The notes under the pieces: model-generated
What the model was told of the DNA's origin: nothing
The model's input: the letters and a program-made list of their open reading frames with translations, nothing else
Databases searched by the model: none
Part shown: positions 1 to 6,631 of the stretch, piece after piece
Layout of the letters: each line of letters starts with the position of its first letter
Position numbering within the stretch: position 1 is the first letter of the stretch
Position numbers and translations under genes: made by a program
Assembly: GCA_001871085.1 (NCBI GenBank)
Contig: MNUQ01000070.1
Location: forward strand, 1-33,469
Direction of reading: 5' to 3'
DNA from: Desulfovibrionaceae bacterium CG1_02_65_16
GTDB taxonomy: Bacteria; Desulfobacterota; Desulfovibrionia; Desulfovibrionales; Desulfovibrionaceae
Length of the DNA: 33,469 bases

Positions 1-1046
1 GCCCGGCCGCCGGGAAGCCCGGCGGTTTGCATGGCGGTGAGCGCGGCCTCGTCCTTTTCGCCAAGGGCGCGCGCCCAGGGCTCCAGCCCGGCGGTGAGCC
101 GTCCGTCGGCCAAGGCGGCCTGAATGAGCCCGTCCACCTGGCTACGCTTGCCCGCGTTGGCCAGCGCCTCCACCTTGGCCGAAAGCGAGGCGTTGGCCTG
201 CTGCAAGCTGACCAGGGCGGCCACCGGGGCGTACTTGGCCGGGTCCGGCGCATCCGCCAGTTTGGCGGCGTGGTCGGTGAGGGCGGCAATCCGCGCGTCC
301 TTGTCCTTGGCCTCGGTCAGCAGGGCCAGCAGGTCCACGCTGGCGGCGGCGGCGTCGCCCCCGGAAAGCTGGGCCTTGAGTTTGTCCAGCTCTGCCATGA
401 TCTCGGCGGCACCTGCGGTAACGGGCTGGTTGAGCAGCCAGCGCAGACGCTCCAACAGTTTGTCCATGGAATCCTCCGTAGTAGTGGTTGAAGGGAACAG
501 CGCGGCCAGGGCCACGGCGTCCATGCCGTCCAGCGCCGGGTTGTTGGTGAGCGCGACGCTCAAAATTTGGAGCACCGCGCCGGTGTCTGGGGCGAAGCGG
601 AAGACGGGGGAGATGTAGCGGTATTCGTCGGCGGAAATGTGCCCGGCCGCCTTGGCGGTCCAGCTGACGGCGGCGAAGAGGCCCCGCCCGGGCGTGTAGG
701 TTACGCGCGTCACCCACCCGGAAGCGGGCGCGGGCTTGCCGTTTTGCTTGGCCAGGAGCAGCTGGTGCTCGTAGTCCACGGCAAGCGGGGTGGCGCGCTC
801 GGCTATTTGGGCGGTGAGGGCGGCGGCGATGGAGGCATCCATGCGCCAGGCGGAAAGCGCGCCCTCGGTGATGCTGGCCGGGCGGCCGTCGCGCGCGGCA
901 AAGCTGCCGTCGGGGAAGAGCTGGGCGTTCATGCCTGGCGGCATATCGGAACCGGCCGACGCGCCAACGCCCAAAGCCACGCCCCCCGAAAGGGGCATGG
1001 TCAGGGAGGCGACGTTCTGTGTGGGGTCGGGGTGCTTGCGCTTCAT
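1..1046 (-). CDS. Mu-like I protein (capsid protease/scaffold), 3' end cut by window edge
   Basis: This is a partial gene: 348 codons are visible and no stop is reached before base 1. The N-terminal half contains LAVDYEHQ, a GWVTRV strand and a YRYISPVFRF segment, the pattern of Mu gp32 (I protein), which matures the prohead and whose C-terminal part serves as scaffold. The second half is Ala/Lys/Glu-rich and helical, with MDKLLERLRWLL at about residue 193, as expected for the scaffold. An internal ATG there, with a GGAGG-like site at about 471, could start a separate scaffold protein, as in Mu. The only usable start is ATG at 1046, because an in-frame stop lies at 1095-1097. No clear Shine-Dalgarno site is visible, and the start is inside an inverted repeat. 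Family call is good; start is less certain. Confidence 0.85.
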   Translation of the reverse strand, partial: MKRKHPDPTQNVASLTMPLSGGVALGVGASAGSDMPPGMNAQLFPDGSFAARDGRPASITEGALSAWRMDASIAAALTAQIAERATPLAVDYEHQLLLAKQNGKPAPASGWVTRVTYTPGRGLFAAVSWTAKAAGHISADEYRYISPVFRFAPDTGAVLQILSVALTNNPALDGMDAVALAALFPSTTTTEDSMDKLLERLRWLLNQPVTAGAAEIMAELDKLKAQLSGGDAAAASVDLLALLTEAKDKDARIAALTDHAAKLADAPDPAKYAPVAALVSLQQANASLSAKVEALANAGKRSQVDGLIQAALADGRLTAGLEPWARALGEKDEAALTAMQTAGLPGGR

Positions 1047-1067
1047 GCCACCGGTTTTACGGTGGCA
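1046..1067 (-). promoter_or_regulatory. Perfect 8-bp inverted repeat over the start of the I-protein gene
   Basis: TGCCACCG (1046-1053) and CGGTGGCA (1060-1067) are exact reverse complements around a 6-nt GTTTTA loop. In the mRNA the stem ends on the A of the ATG, where the ribosome binds. No T-tract follows, so it is not a classical terminator. It may be a translational control hairpin or a leftover of the upstream insertion. This is inference from sequence only. Confidence 0.45.
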
Positions 1068-1158
1068 GGCGGGTGCGAGACAGGAGGAAAGGGTTCAGTA
1101 GGGCATTCCACCCCACATTTCGAATGATTCCGTGAATCAGGATCAAAACGAATTGGAC

Positions 1159-2265
1159 TTATGTTCTCACAGTAGTAATTGAAGTCATCGGATGGAATGG
1201 CGGGATGCCTACCATTACAAAGTTGCCATCCCGGTAATACCCCTGCGGTAAATCAGGAAACAGCATCGGGTCGAGGGGAAAAGATGCGTTTGGGTTATGG
1301 AATACTGTCAATCCACTCCCCCATGATTCTTTGGGAGAATCAAAATTCCCGACCTCGTAATGAAAAAGGTCTGGTGTCGTTGCATTTTTGTCATGTTTAT
1401 AACTAGTCCCCATGCGGGTTACCACATGTGGAAACTTAGGCCATTTCTGTTTTCCCATACGCAGAAATTTGCTTACCGTTGCACTATTGCTAAAAATTAC
1501 AGCAGAAATGTTTCTTGTCCCTTCAAGGTTAAATAGCCCTGAGGGGATTGGTTTACCTCCAATATCAACCGATGTTTCGTCGCTGTTCTCTATGACTAGC
1601 TGATTGTTCTCGTCTCGATGCCATGAAAATGACTTCCCATACAAATAGTCTATCAATGGAGAATCACTCCACAATAGCGATTTTTCATCATGAAAGCATT
1701 CCAGTGCAAATATAAGTGGCAACCCTTTCACGTGATCTTTGTCCCAATATTTTTTTTGAACTTTAGACCAGAGCGTTTTGGACATTTGGGCAATGTGAAA
1801 CTTTCGTTGTTCTTCGAACGAATTGCCAATTTCAATGTTAGCAAGATGCCCAGTCTCGGACTTGTTTGTTGTTACAGCCTCAACAAATATTGTACTATCT
1901 GCTTTTGACAAACAGAAATCAGGGGATGCCATTGAACCATCGATTGAAAATCCTTCACTGACAAAGAATGTATTAAGATACAACTCCCACAATCGTGGGC
2001 TGAATCCTGTTGTTTGGAACTGTTCTACAAAATTTCCGTCTTTATCATTGAAATGTTTAAAACATTTTTCCATCATTTGTGCCGCGGGGACATATCCCCT
2101 TTGGGTGACAACCTTGTAATCTTTAGAATGTTTTGATTCATCGACAATAGGTTTAAACAGCCTTTTCGCATAGTTCGGAATTGCGCATTGTTCTTCTTTA
2201 ATCTTCCTTGCCTCTCTCCTTTTTCTTTTCAGTTCTTTTGCTCGTGCATTGTTTTTTCCGGCCAT
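1159..2265 (-). CDS. AT-rich accessory protein with PD-(D/E)XK nuclease-like core
   Basis: The 368-aa protein has a very basic N-terminus (KELKRKRREARKIKEE), then a segment read as a restriction-nuclease-like core: RLWELYL (Glu94), PDF (Asp116) and FVEAVT (Glu129). That spacing of Glu, PD and ExA is what PD-(D/E)XK enzymes show. The exact family is not recognised and no recognition domain is apparent. The gene is far richer in A+T than the Mu-like genes either side and sits between G and I, which are adjacent in Mu, so it is an inserted moron. Its own upstream gap (2266-2383) could hold a promoter. A defence or lysogenic-conversion role is plausible but unproven. Confidence 0.6.
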   Translation of the reverse strand: MAGKNNARAKELKRKRREARKIKEEQCAIPNYAKRLFKPIVDESKHSKDYKVVTQRGYVPAAQMMEKCFKHFNDKDGNFVEQFQTTGFSPRLWELYLNTFFVSEGFSIDGSMASPDFCLSKADSTIFVEAVTTNKSETGHLANIEIGNSFEEQRKFHIAQMSKTLWSKVQKKYWDKDHVKGLPLIFALECFHDEKSLLWSDSPLIDYLYGKSFSWHRDENNQLVIENSDETSVDIGGKPIPSGLFNLEGTRNISAVIFSNSATVSKFLRMGKQKWPKFPHVVTRMGTSYKHDKNATTPDLFHYEVGNFDSPKESWGSGLTVFHNPNASFPLDPMLFPDLPQGYYRDGNFVMVGIPPFHPMTSITTVRT

Positions 2266-2273
2266 AGGGACCT

Positions 2274-2398
2274 CGTTAGGTTAATGATGCGCCATGGAAG
2301 ACATGATTTACCTTATGTCAGCGTTAGCACCCCGTTAGAACTTCCGCAATAGCCTAACGCATACCCACGCCTACCCCGCGCACCTACCCCCCCGTTAG
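2274..2398. repeat. Five copies of hexamer CGTTAG around the moron leader
   Basis: CGTTAG occurs at 2274-2279, 2322-2327, 2333-2338 and 2393-2398, and inverted (CTAACG) at 2354-2359. The last copy lies inside the end of the gpG gene; the others are in the gap before the nuclease-like gene. Five copies in 125 bp is more than expected by chance. They may be binding sites for a regulator of the accessory gene or traces of its insertion. Confidence 0.4.
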
Positions 2399-2968
2399 CG
2401 CCCGCCTCACAGCGTTTTTCACGCTCCCCTCAATTTCCGCTTCCTCCGGCTTGCCGATGCCCAGAAAGGGGCGGGCCGGGATGTTGCCCCAGGGCAGGGG
2501 CATGCTGCCGCCCTGTGCCCGGCCGGAGAGCCAGCCGCCCACAGTGGCCCCGCCGCGCGCGGTGTAGTTGCGCGCATTGCTACGGCCACCATGACGCGTC
2601 CCGCGCTTGCCCGTGCCGAAGCTGCCCTTCTTGGCCCCAAACTGGTGCGTGGGGGCGCGCACGTCGCTGGTGAGCACAGTGGCGTGGTGCGGGCCGTATT
2701 CGCTTTGGATGCTGGCAGCCAGCTGGCCGGATACCTGGAGGATAGAGCCGGTGTGCCCGGCCTTGGCGCGGCGGGCCAGCGTGGCCGGGGAAAGCGGGTG
2801 CCACTGCTCGCCCGTTTCCGGGTTCACCTCGTCCTTAAAAGCGCGGTCCACCCCGCCCTTCATAATCTCCGCGATGTCGCGCGTCAGCGGCGTCATGTTG
2901 CGGCCAAGCTCCGCCAGGCGCGTGAGGCCCGTTGCAAGGCTGGTTATGTTGACTTCGATTTCAATCAT
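2384..2968 (-). CDS. Mu gpG-like virion morphogenesis protein
   Basis: The 194-aa protein matches the phage virion morphogenesis family (Mu gpG, Pfam Phage_tail_S). It shows a helical N-terminus, then FKDEVNPETGEQWHPLSPATL, a SGQLAASIQ segment, HQFGAKKG, and the C-terminal PARPFLGIG box that is characteristic of the family. The protein acts late in assembly at the head-tail or tail-completion stage. It lies directly downstream of F as in Mu, but 105 bp apart, the gap being filled by a structured element. The Shine-Dalgarno site is weak (AAGAAAA), so translation may be reduced compared with an uninterrupted operon. Confidence 0.85.
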   Translation of the reverse strand: MIEIEVNITSLATGLTRLAELGRNMTPLTRDIAEIMKGGVDRAFKDEVNPETGEQWHPLSPATLARRAKAGHTGSILQVSGQLAASIQSEYGPHHATVLTSDVRAPTHQFGAKKGSFGTGKRGTRHGGRSNARNYTARGGATVGGWLSGRAQGGSMPLPWGNIPARPFLGIGKPEEAEIEGSVKNAVRRALTGG

Positions 2969-2984
2969 GCGTATTTTTTTCTTG

Positions 2985-3074
2985 ACCCCGTGGGCGTACC
3001 CGAAGCTGGTAGTAATCGGGCGGATGGAGCCTCGGCTCCACCCGGTATGCGGTGCAAGTCCGCCCCCACGGGGT
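2985..3074. repeat. 90-bp intergenic element with terminal inverted repeats, folds as a cloverleaf
   Basis: ACCCCGTGGG (2985-2994) and CCCACGGGGT (3065-3074) are exact inverted repeats. Between them lie three hairpins: CCCGA/TCGGG around a 12-nt loop (2999-3020), a stem of about 9 bp with a CTCG loop (3024-3045), and GCGG/CCGC with a 7-nt loop (3050-3064). The whole can fold like a tRNA, with AGCTGGTAG and GTGCAAGTCC recalling D- and T-arm loops, but no proper 7-nt anticodon loop is present. It fills the F-G gap exactly, touching the F stop codon. It could be a small palindromic mobile element or a structured RNA. Confidence 0.5.
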
Positions 3075-4396
3075 TATTCTTTTGACCACAGTATTTTGAG
3101 CAGTGAGCCGCCAACGGGCCGCATGCCAACTTCTTCCACCTCCATCACATTCACCACCGCATCGAAGCGCCCCAACTTGGCCAGGCCTTTGGCGTCCTTG
3201 GGGCGCATGGGCACGTCCACCACCACCTTGAGCACGCGGCCCGGCGTGTTGCTCGGGCACACGTACACCAGGTTGGCGTTGTCCGCGTCCCACAATACGG
3301 CCGTGGCCTCGTCCAGCAGCGCGGGCAGGCGCAGGATGTCCGCGCGCGCCGGGGCGGTGCCCATAAGACGGTGCTTGGCGCTGTCCGCGTGCAGCAGGCG
3401 CTTGGCGCTGGCCGTGACCACCTGCACGGGCTCGCCGCCCGCCTCGCGCACGGCCGCCGCCACCTCGCCGCGCATGAAGTGCGCCACCTGGGCTTGGGCC
3501 ACGCCGCCACGCCGGGTGTCCAGAACGTTTTGGGCGAAGTCCTCCCACGCCGTTTGCCGGGCCGGGTTGCCGTTGAGCGCCTGCACGGCCTGGGCGCGCA
3601 GGCTGGTATCCCGCACCAGCGAAAGCCTACGTGCGGCCTCCATGTCCAGCCCGTAGGCCGCCGCACCGGGGTTGTAGCTAAATCCGGGGCCTGTCCAAAC
3701 TGTGGGCGCGTCCGGCCCCGTGCCGTTGCGATAGCCCGTGACTTGGCGCGTGGTGACAATGCCCGTGCGCCGGTCCACAACGTCCACATTGCGCTGCACC
3801 ATGCGGCCCTCGCCGCTCTCCGGGGAGATGCCCTCGCGCGCCAGGCCTACGTCGGACAGCGCCTCCACACGGCAGCGGCACTGCCAATCAAGCGGCGGGT
3901 AGTGCGAGCCCCAAAACGGATCGTCATAGCGGAACACACGGCCGTCCAGCGCGGCATGCGCCGGGCGGGTGCGCTGGTCCAGCACGGCCCTGTAGCGCCA
4001 CCAGGGGCGGTTGTCCGCGTTCTCCAGCATTTGCTTGTAGCGCCCGGCCATGTAGGCGGTTTGCATATTCTGGCGGTAAATGAGCTTGAGCCGCGCCGGG
4101 CTGCCCATGGCGATGGTCTTTTCCTTGCCGTCCGCGCCCGTCTCGGTTCGTTTGCCCCACCAGCCCTTGGCGCGCAGCACGGGCTCCAGGTCCTTGGCGA
4201 ACATCTTTTGCGTCTTGCCCTCGGCCAGGACGGTTTTGAGCGCGCCGCGAATGTCCTCCAACACGTCCAGCCGGGCCACATTGGTGACGGTGAAGGCCTT
4301 GGCCTGGGCCTCGTGCCATACGTCGTGCCAGTTGAAGGTGAGCTTGGCCCCCTTGGACTCCAGGTAGCTTATGGCGTCTTTGGGCGGCAGGCCCAT
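3074..4396 (-). CDS. Mu gpF-like head morphogenesis protein, 5' end truncated at att core
   Basis: This is the minor head protein of Mu (gp30/F; SPP1 gp7 family), which helps connect portal and prohead. From the ATG at 4396 it reads GLPPKDAISYLESKGAKL, the usual gpF opening. It continues with the family's VLDQRTRPAHAALDGRVF and a PPLDWQCRCRVE metal-binding-like segment at residues about 175-225. Upstream codons for GVSLSFA also look native, then the frame runs into a reversed tRNA fragment. So the real start and a few residues are lost, or it starts weakly at 4396. The portal gene that should precede F is missing. Family confident; start is a guess. Confidence 0.85.
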   Translation of the reverse strand: MGLPPKDAISYLESKGAKLTFNWHDVWHEAQAKAFTVTNVARLDVLEDIRGALKTVLAEGKTQKMFAKDLEPVLRAKGWWGKRTETGADGKEKTIAMGSPARLKLIYRQNMQTAYMAGRYKQMLENADNRPWWRYRAVLDQRTRPAHAALDGRVFRYDDPFWGSHYPPLDWQCRCRVEALSDVGLAREGISPESGEGRMVQRNVDVVDRRTGIVTTRQVTGYRNGTGPDAPTVWTGPGFSYNPGAAAYGLDMEAARRLSLVRDTSLRAQAVQALNGNPARQTAWEDFAQNVLDTRRGGVAQAQVAHFMRGEVAAAVREAGGEPVQVVTASAKRLLHADSAKHRLMGTAPARADILRLPALLDEATAVLWDADNANLVYVCPSNTPGRVLKVVVDVPMRPKDAKGLAKLGRFDAVVNVMEVEEVGMRPVGGSLLKILWSKE

Positions 4397-4414
4397 GGCG
4401 AAGGAAAGGGAAAC

Positions 4415-4461
4415 GCCTTCTAAGCCGTCGGTCGATGGTTCAAATCCTTCCTGGCGCACCA
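4415..4461 (+). other. Attachment core: 3' half of tRNA-Arg(TCT)
   Basis: Read on the plus strand this gives the anticodon loop CTTCTAA (4417-4423, anticodon TCT), a variable region, a T-loop TTCAAAT (4439-4445) with one T-T mismatch in its stem, an acceptor strand CTGGCGC (4451-4457), a discriminator A and CCA (4459-4461). There is no 5' half to the left: gene F lies there instead. An integrase gene ends 58 bp away. This is the identity segment that a tRNA-integrating phage carries in attP. The short AT-rich stretch 4462-4519 would be the integrase arm region. Confidence 0.8.
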
Positions 4462-4519
4462 ATGAAAACAAATGGTTATGGTTATATTCCCTGTTTTTAT
4501 GTTTGGCTCGTGTGCTAAT

Positions 4520-5566
4520 CTATGCGCCAAACACTTTTTGAAGGCTCAAGAGTTGCCCCTCTTGGGCCTTCTTTTCTGCTCCACGGAACACATCGTCAAG
4601 CTCTGCCCTGGCGCCCCGAAGGGAGTGCAGGTATTTTGCTGTTGTTGTGGCGCTTTTGTGTCGCAAAACAGCCTGGATAAGGGCTAGCGGCTTGCCCGCC
4701 GCGTCCAGCATGCTTGCGGTCAGGTGACGAATTCCGTGGAACCCGAAGCGCGGAACCCCATGTTTTTTGCAAAGCCTGTCCATGATGTCCAGGTCATGGT
4801 GAAGCGGCTGCCCGTTGTCTTGGGTGAAGACAAATACGCTGCGCGCGTTTTTCTTATGCTCAAGCATGGCCTGGGCCAATTCCTCCGTCATGGGTACAAG
4901 GTCAAACTCCTCTCCCCCACCTTTGCGCTTGCGCGTCCAAAGACGCACCGTCCGGCGCTCAAAGTCCAGGTCATCCCAGCGCAGCCGGAACGTCTCGCCT
5001 GCCCTTGCCGCAGTGTGCAGCATCGTAAGCAGCAGCAAATGCATCTGTCCCGTTTCCTCATCCAGAATCTTGCGCAGGCCAGTTTCCTGGGCGACTATGC
5101 GCGGATGACGATTTTCTGGAAACTTCTTCACCCGCGAGAATGGACAAGGCGCCTGCACGCCGAGCTGTTCCACGCTCCATGACCACCACGCGCACAGGTT
5201 TTTGCGGTCGCCGTTGGCGGCGTTTCCACCACGCGCCTTGAATTGCGCCGATAGAAACGCCATGGACTGCCCCACTCCGATGTCTTCTATCGGGATGTCC
5301 ACGGATATAAACCGAAAAAGCAGCCGGAAGACGGACTGCTTTTCGATGTAGGTCTGCCGGGACATGCGGGCCTGCACGTCATCAAGGTATTGTGTCGCCG
5401 CCGAAGATGCCGTGAGGATCGGGGACGCTTCGCGCGCCCATGCCTCTGCGCTTTGGGCGGCCTCCCACTGCCTGGCTTCCGTTTTGGTGGCGAATGTCGC
5501 CGTCCGCCGATTTCCGGATATCATCTTGACCGCCCGGAAGCGGCCGCTCTTCATTCTGTAAGCCAC
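4520..5566 (-). CDS. int: Tyrosine integrase of the prophage
   Basis: The 348-aa site-specific recombinase has an N-terminal arm-binding and SAM-like core-binding part (residues about 1-150) and a C-terminal catalytic domain. Visible catalytic residues are Arg188 (in TAARAGE), His277-x-x-Arg280 (HGIRH), His303 (LRHKS) and Tyr312 (KYLHSL). It should integrate and excise the phage at tRNA-Arg, whose 3' half lies beside its stop codon. The start is set at GTG 5566 because GGAGG lies 7 nt upstream; an ATG nine codons earlier has no ribosome site. The 5' part overlaps the excisionase frame by 185 nt. Confidence 0.93.
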   Translation of the reverse strand: MAYRMKSGRFRAVKMISGNRRTATFATKTEARQWEAAQSAEAWAREASPILTASSAATQYLDDVQARMSRQTYIEKQSVFRLLFRFISVDIPIEDIGVGQSMAFLSAQFKARGGNAANGDRKNLCAWWSWSVEQLGVQAPCPFSRVKKFPENRHPRIVAQETGLRKILDEETGQMHLLLLTMLHTAARAGETFRLRWDDLDFERRTVRLWTRKRKGGGEEFDLVPMTEELAQAMLEHKKNARSVFVFTQDNGQPLHHDLDIMDRLCKKHGVPRFGFHGIRHLTASMLDAAGKPLALIQAVLRHKSATTTAKYLHSLRGARAELDDVFRGAEKKAQEGQLLSLQKVFGA

Positions 5567-5741
5567 TTGCTTTCCTCCATATTCCGCTTTCAATGAACGC
5601 GCGGGAGAATCGCAAAGCCTTTCCGACCTTTACCCCGCCTAGTGTCTGACTGTGTCGGTACACCGTTGAACGGTTAAGACGCAAGGCCTTGCAAACCTCT
5701 GGAACGGTCATGGTCGGGCTTTTAATTTGGTCTTCCATCAT
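5382..5741 (-). CDS. Excisionase-like HTH protein
   Basis: The first about 55 residues form a HTH_17/MerR-like DNA-binding domain (MTVPEVCKALRLNRSTVYRH, then VGKALRFSRAFIE), the fold of phage excisionases that steer integrase towards excision. The remaining about 60 residues lie over the start of the integrase gene in another frame, have no domain character, and may be read-through sequence after loss of an ancestral stop. The start is ATG 5741 or 5738, with AGGGAAAG just upstream. It is the last gene before int in the leftward operon, as expected for xis-int. Confidence 0.75.
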   Translation of the reverse strand: MMEDQIKSPTMTVPEVCKALRLNRSTVYRHSQTLGGVKVGKALRFSRAFIESGIWRKASGLQNEERPLPGGQDDIRKSADGDIRHQNGSQAVGGRPKRRGMGARSVPDPHGIFGGDTIP

Positions 5742-5817
5742 CTTTCCCTATCTTCTCTCTTTCATCATTTGTATCAGCGCCAGGGCCTAGGCCCATGCGA
5801 AGACGATTTGTGCTCAT
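5722..5817 (-). CDS. Possible 31-aa peptide
   Basis: The short frame starts at ATG 5817, overlapping the stop of the preceding membrane protein gene (AAATGA), with AAGGAATGGAA as ribosome site. It ends 20 nt inside the excisionase gene. It is hydrophilic with no domain. The stop/start coupling matches the rest of the operon, but 12 bp of it is the palindrome GGGCCTAGGCCC (5783-5794), so it may be a leader or spacer instead of a protein gene. Confidence 0.3.
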   Translation of the reverse strand: MSTNRLRMGLGPGADTNDEREKIGKDDGRPN

Positions 5818-5975
5818 TTCCATTCCTTCAGTAACCGGAGAATGCAGTACTTGCCGCGCACCAGCCACGGCCCGACGCGGTGCTGCTGGCCAAAGGCTTT
5901 GGCCAAGACCATCAGCGGCAAGGCGAGCAGCAGGCAGGCGATGAAAAGCATTATGACCTGGATGTTGCGCAGCAT
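5814..5975 (-). CDS. Small membrane protein (53 aa)
   Basis: MLRNIQVIMLFIACLLLAL opens the protein: a short basic start followed by one strongly hydrophobic segment (residues about 6-26), then a basic tail ending LLKEWK. It is predicted to sit in the inner membrane with a cytoplasmic or periplasmic tail of about 25 residues. It follows the previous gene's TGA by 1 nt and its own stop overlaps the next possible start. No family is recognised; phage operons commonly carry such peptides, some of which act on host membrane functions. Confidence 0.6.
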   Translation of the reverse strand: MLRNIQVIMLFIACLLLALPLMVLAKAFGQQHRVGPWLVRGKYCILRLLKEWK

Positions 5976-5976
5976 C

Positions 5977-6183
5977 TCACGCCCCAATCCCGGCTACGCC
6001 GGGCAAAAATGGCCAGATGTGGCTGACATCCGCCACGTCGACCACCACTTCGCGCGCGCCGGGCGTGCCGTCCTTGCGGATGATGCGGCCGATGAGCGTC
6101 TTGCTGCCGGCCACGTCCACTTGGATCTCCCCGCTCTTGTGCCGGCGCGAAAAGATGCGGTCGCCCGCGGTGATGCTGGTCAT
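5977..6183 (-). CDS. Small phage protein (68 aa), unknown
   Basis: It starts at ATG 6183, overlapping the previous stop as ATGA, with GGAG 8 nt upstream. The sequence (ITAGDRIFSRRHKSGEIQVDVAG ... REVVVDVADVSHIWPFL) looks like a small all-beta protein. No family is recognised. The strict coupling and base composition support a real gene of the leftward operon. Confidence 0.65.
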   Translation of the reverse strand: MTSITAGDRIFSRRHKSGEIQVDVAGSKTLIGRIIRKDGTPGAREVVVDVADVSHIWPFLPGVAGIGA

Positions 6184-6392
6184 ATTGGATACTCCGGCTC
6201 GGGTATTGGCCCGGCCCACAACGCTTCAATTTTGGAGATAGGCTGCCGCCAATCTCCAGCAACGGCATAGAGAGTACGGGCACCATCAACTTGGCGCACC
6301 TGAACAACACTCATGACGTTTTTTTTAACCGGCCCGCACCAATACCAACCGGGCGTGGTCGGTGTTTCCGCTGTCCAGATGAGCGGGATCAT
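6180..6392 (-). CDS. Small protein with PGWYW and WAGPIPEPE motifs (70 aa)
   Basis: The protein begins MIPLIWTAETPTTPGWYWCG and ends ALWAGPIPEPEYPI. Both ends match the plus-strand gene at 18603-18809 (EGWWWFRW, QWAGPIAEPEEA), so the two are distant paralogs within one phage. Small DUF551-like proteins with this layout are frequent in phages and have no known function. The start is set by the overlap with the previous stop (CTCATGA) and an AAGG site upstream. Its own stop overlaps the next start. Confidence 0.65.
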   Translation of the reverse strand: MIPLIWTAETPTTPGWYWCGPVKKNVMSVVQVRQVDGARTLYAVAGDWRQPISKIEALWAGPIPEPEYPI

Positions 6393-6631
6393 GAGTTCAA
6401 GCCTTCGGACTCCATCGGCAGTTCCTCTGGAGTGATCGGCTGCAACACCATGTGTACGTGCACATCGACCGTCACTAGAGCCAATGCCATGCCCATCTCC
6501 CAAAGCTCATTGAGCGAGGCTTCCTTTCCAAGGCGTTTGCTCATTGCTTGTAGCGCTTGGTCTGGAGTCGGGAATACCTCCGTCTGCGGCTTTCCGCCGG
6601 CGACGGTCCAGGTCCAGCAATAGCTATCCAT
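6389..6631 (-). CDS. Hypothetical protein (80 aa)
   Basis: The gene begins at ATG 6631, overlapping the end of the coiled-coil gene upstream by 8 nt, and ends in an ATGA overlap with the next gene. It begins MDSYCWTWTVAGGKPQTEVF with a helical middle (TPDQALQAMSKRLGKEASLNELWEMG) and a strand-rich end (ALALVTVDVHVHMVLQ). No family is recognised. It is probably cytoplasmic. Confidence 0.6.
   Translation of the reverse strand: MDSYCWTWTVAGGKPQTEVFPTPDQALQAMSKRLGKEASLNELWEMGMALALVTVDVHVHMVLQPITPEELPMESEGLNS

Noticed and set aside
142-717. 191-aa minus frame in the I-protein region
   Set aside because: Arg/Gly-rich shadow of the longer open frame that has Mu I protein features.
2985-3074. A functional tRNA or tRNA-Sec in the F-G gap
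   Set aside because: The cloverleaf lacks a 7-nt anticodon loop and a CCA or standard acceptor length.
2985-3074. Retron msr-msd with flanking inverted repeats
   Set aside because: No reverse transcriptase is encoded nearby, and the hairpin pattern does not match.
3371-4423. 350-aa plus frame opposite gene F
   Set aside because: Ala/Arg/His-rich mirror frame of the gpF gene with no ribosome site.
4397-4471. Extension of gene F to a TTG at 4471
   Set aside because: The added residues (VRQEGFEPSTDGLEG) are the typical false translation of a reversed tRNA 3' end, so this stretch is the att core, not protein.
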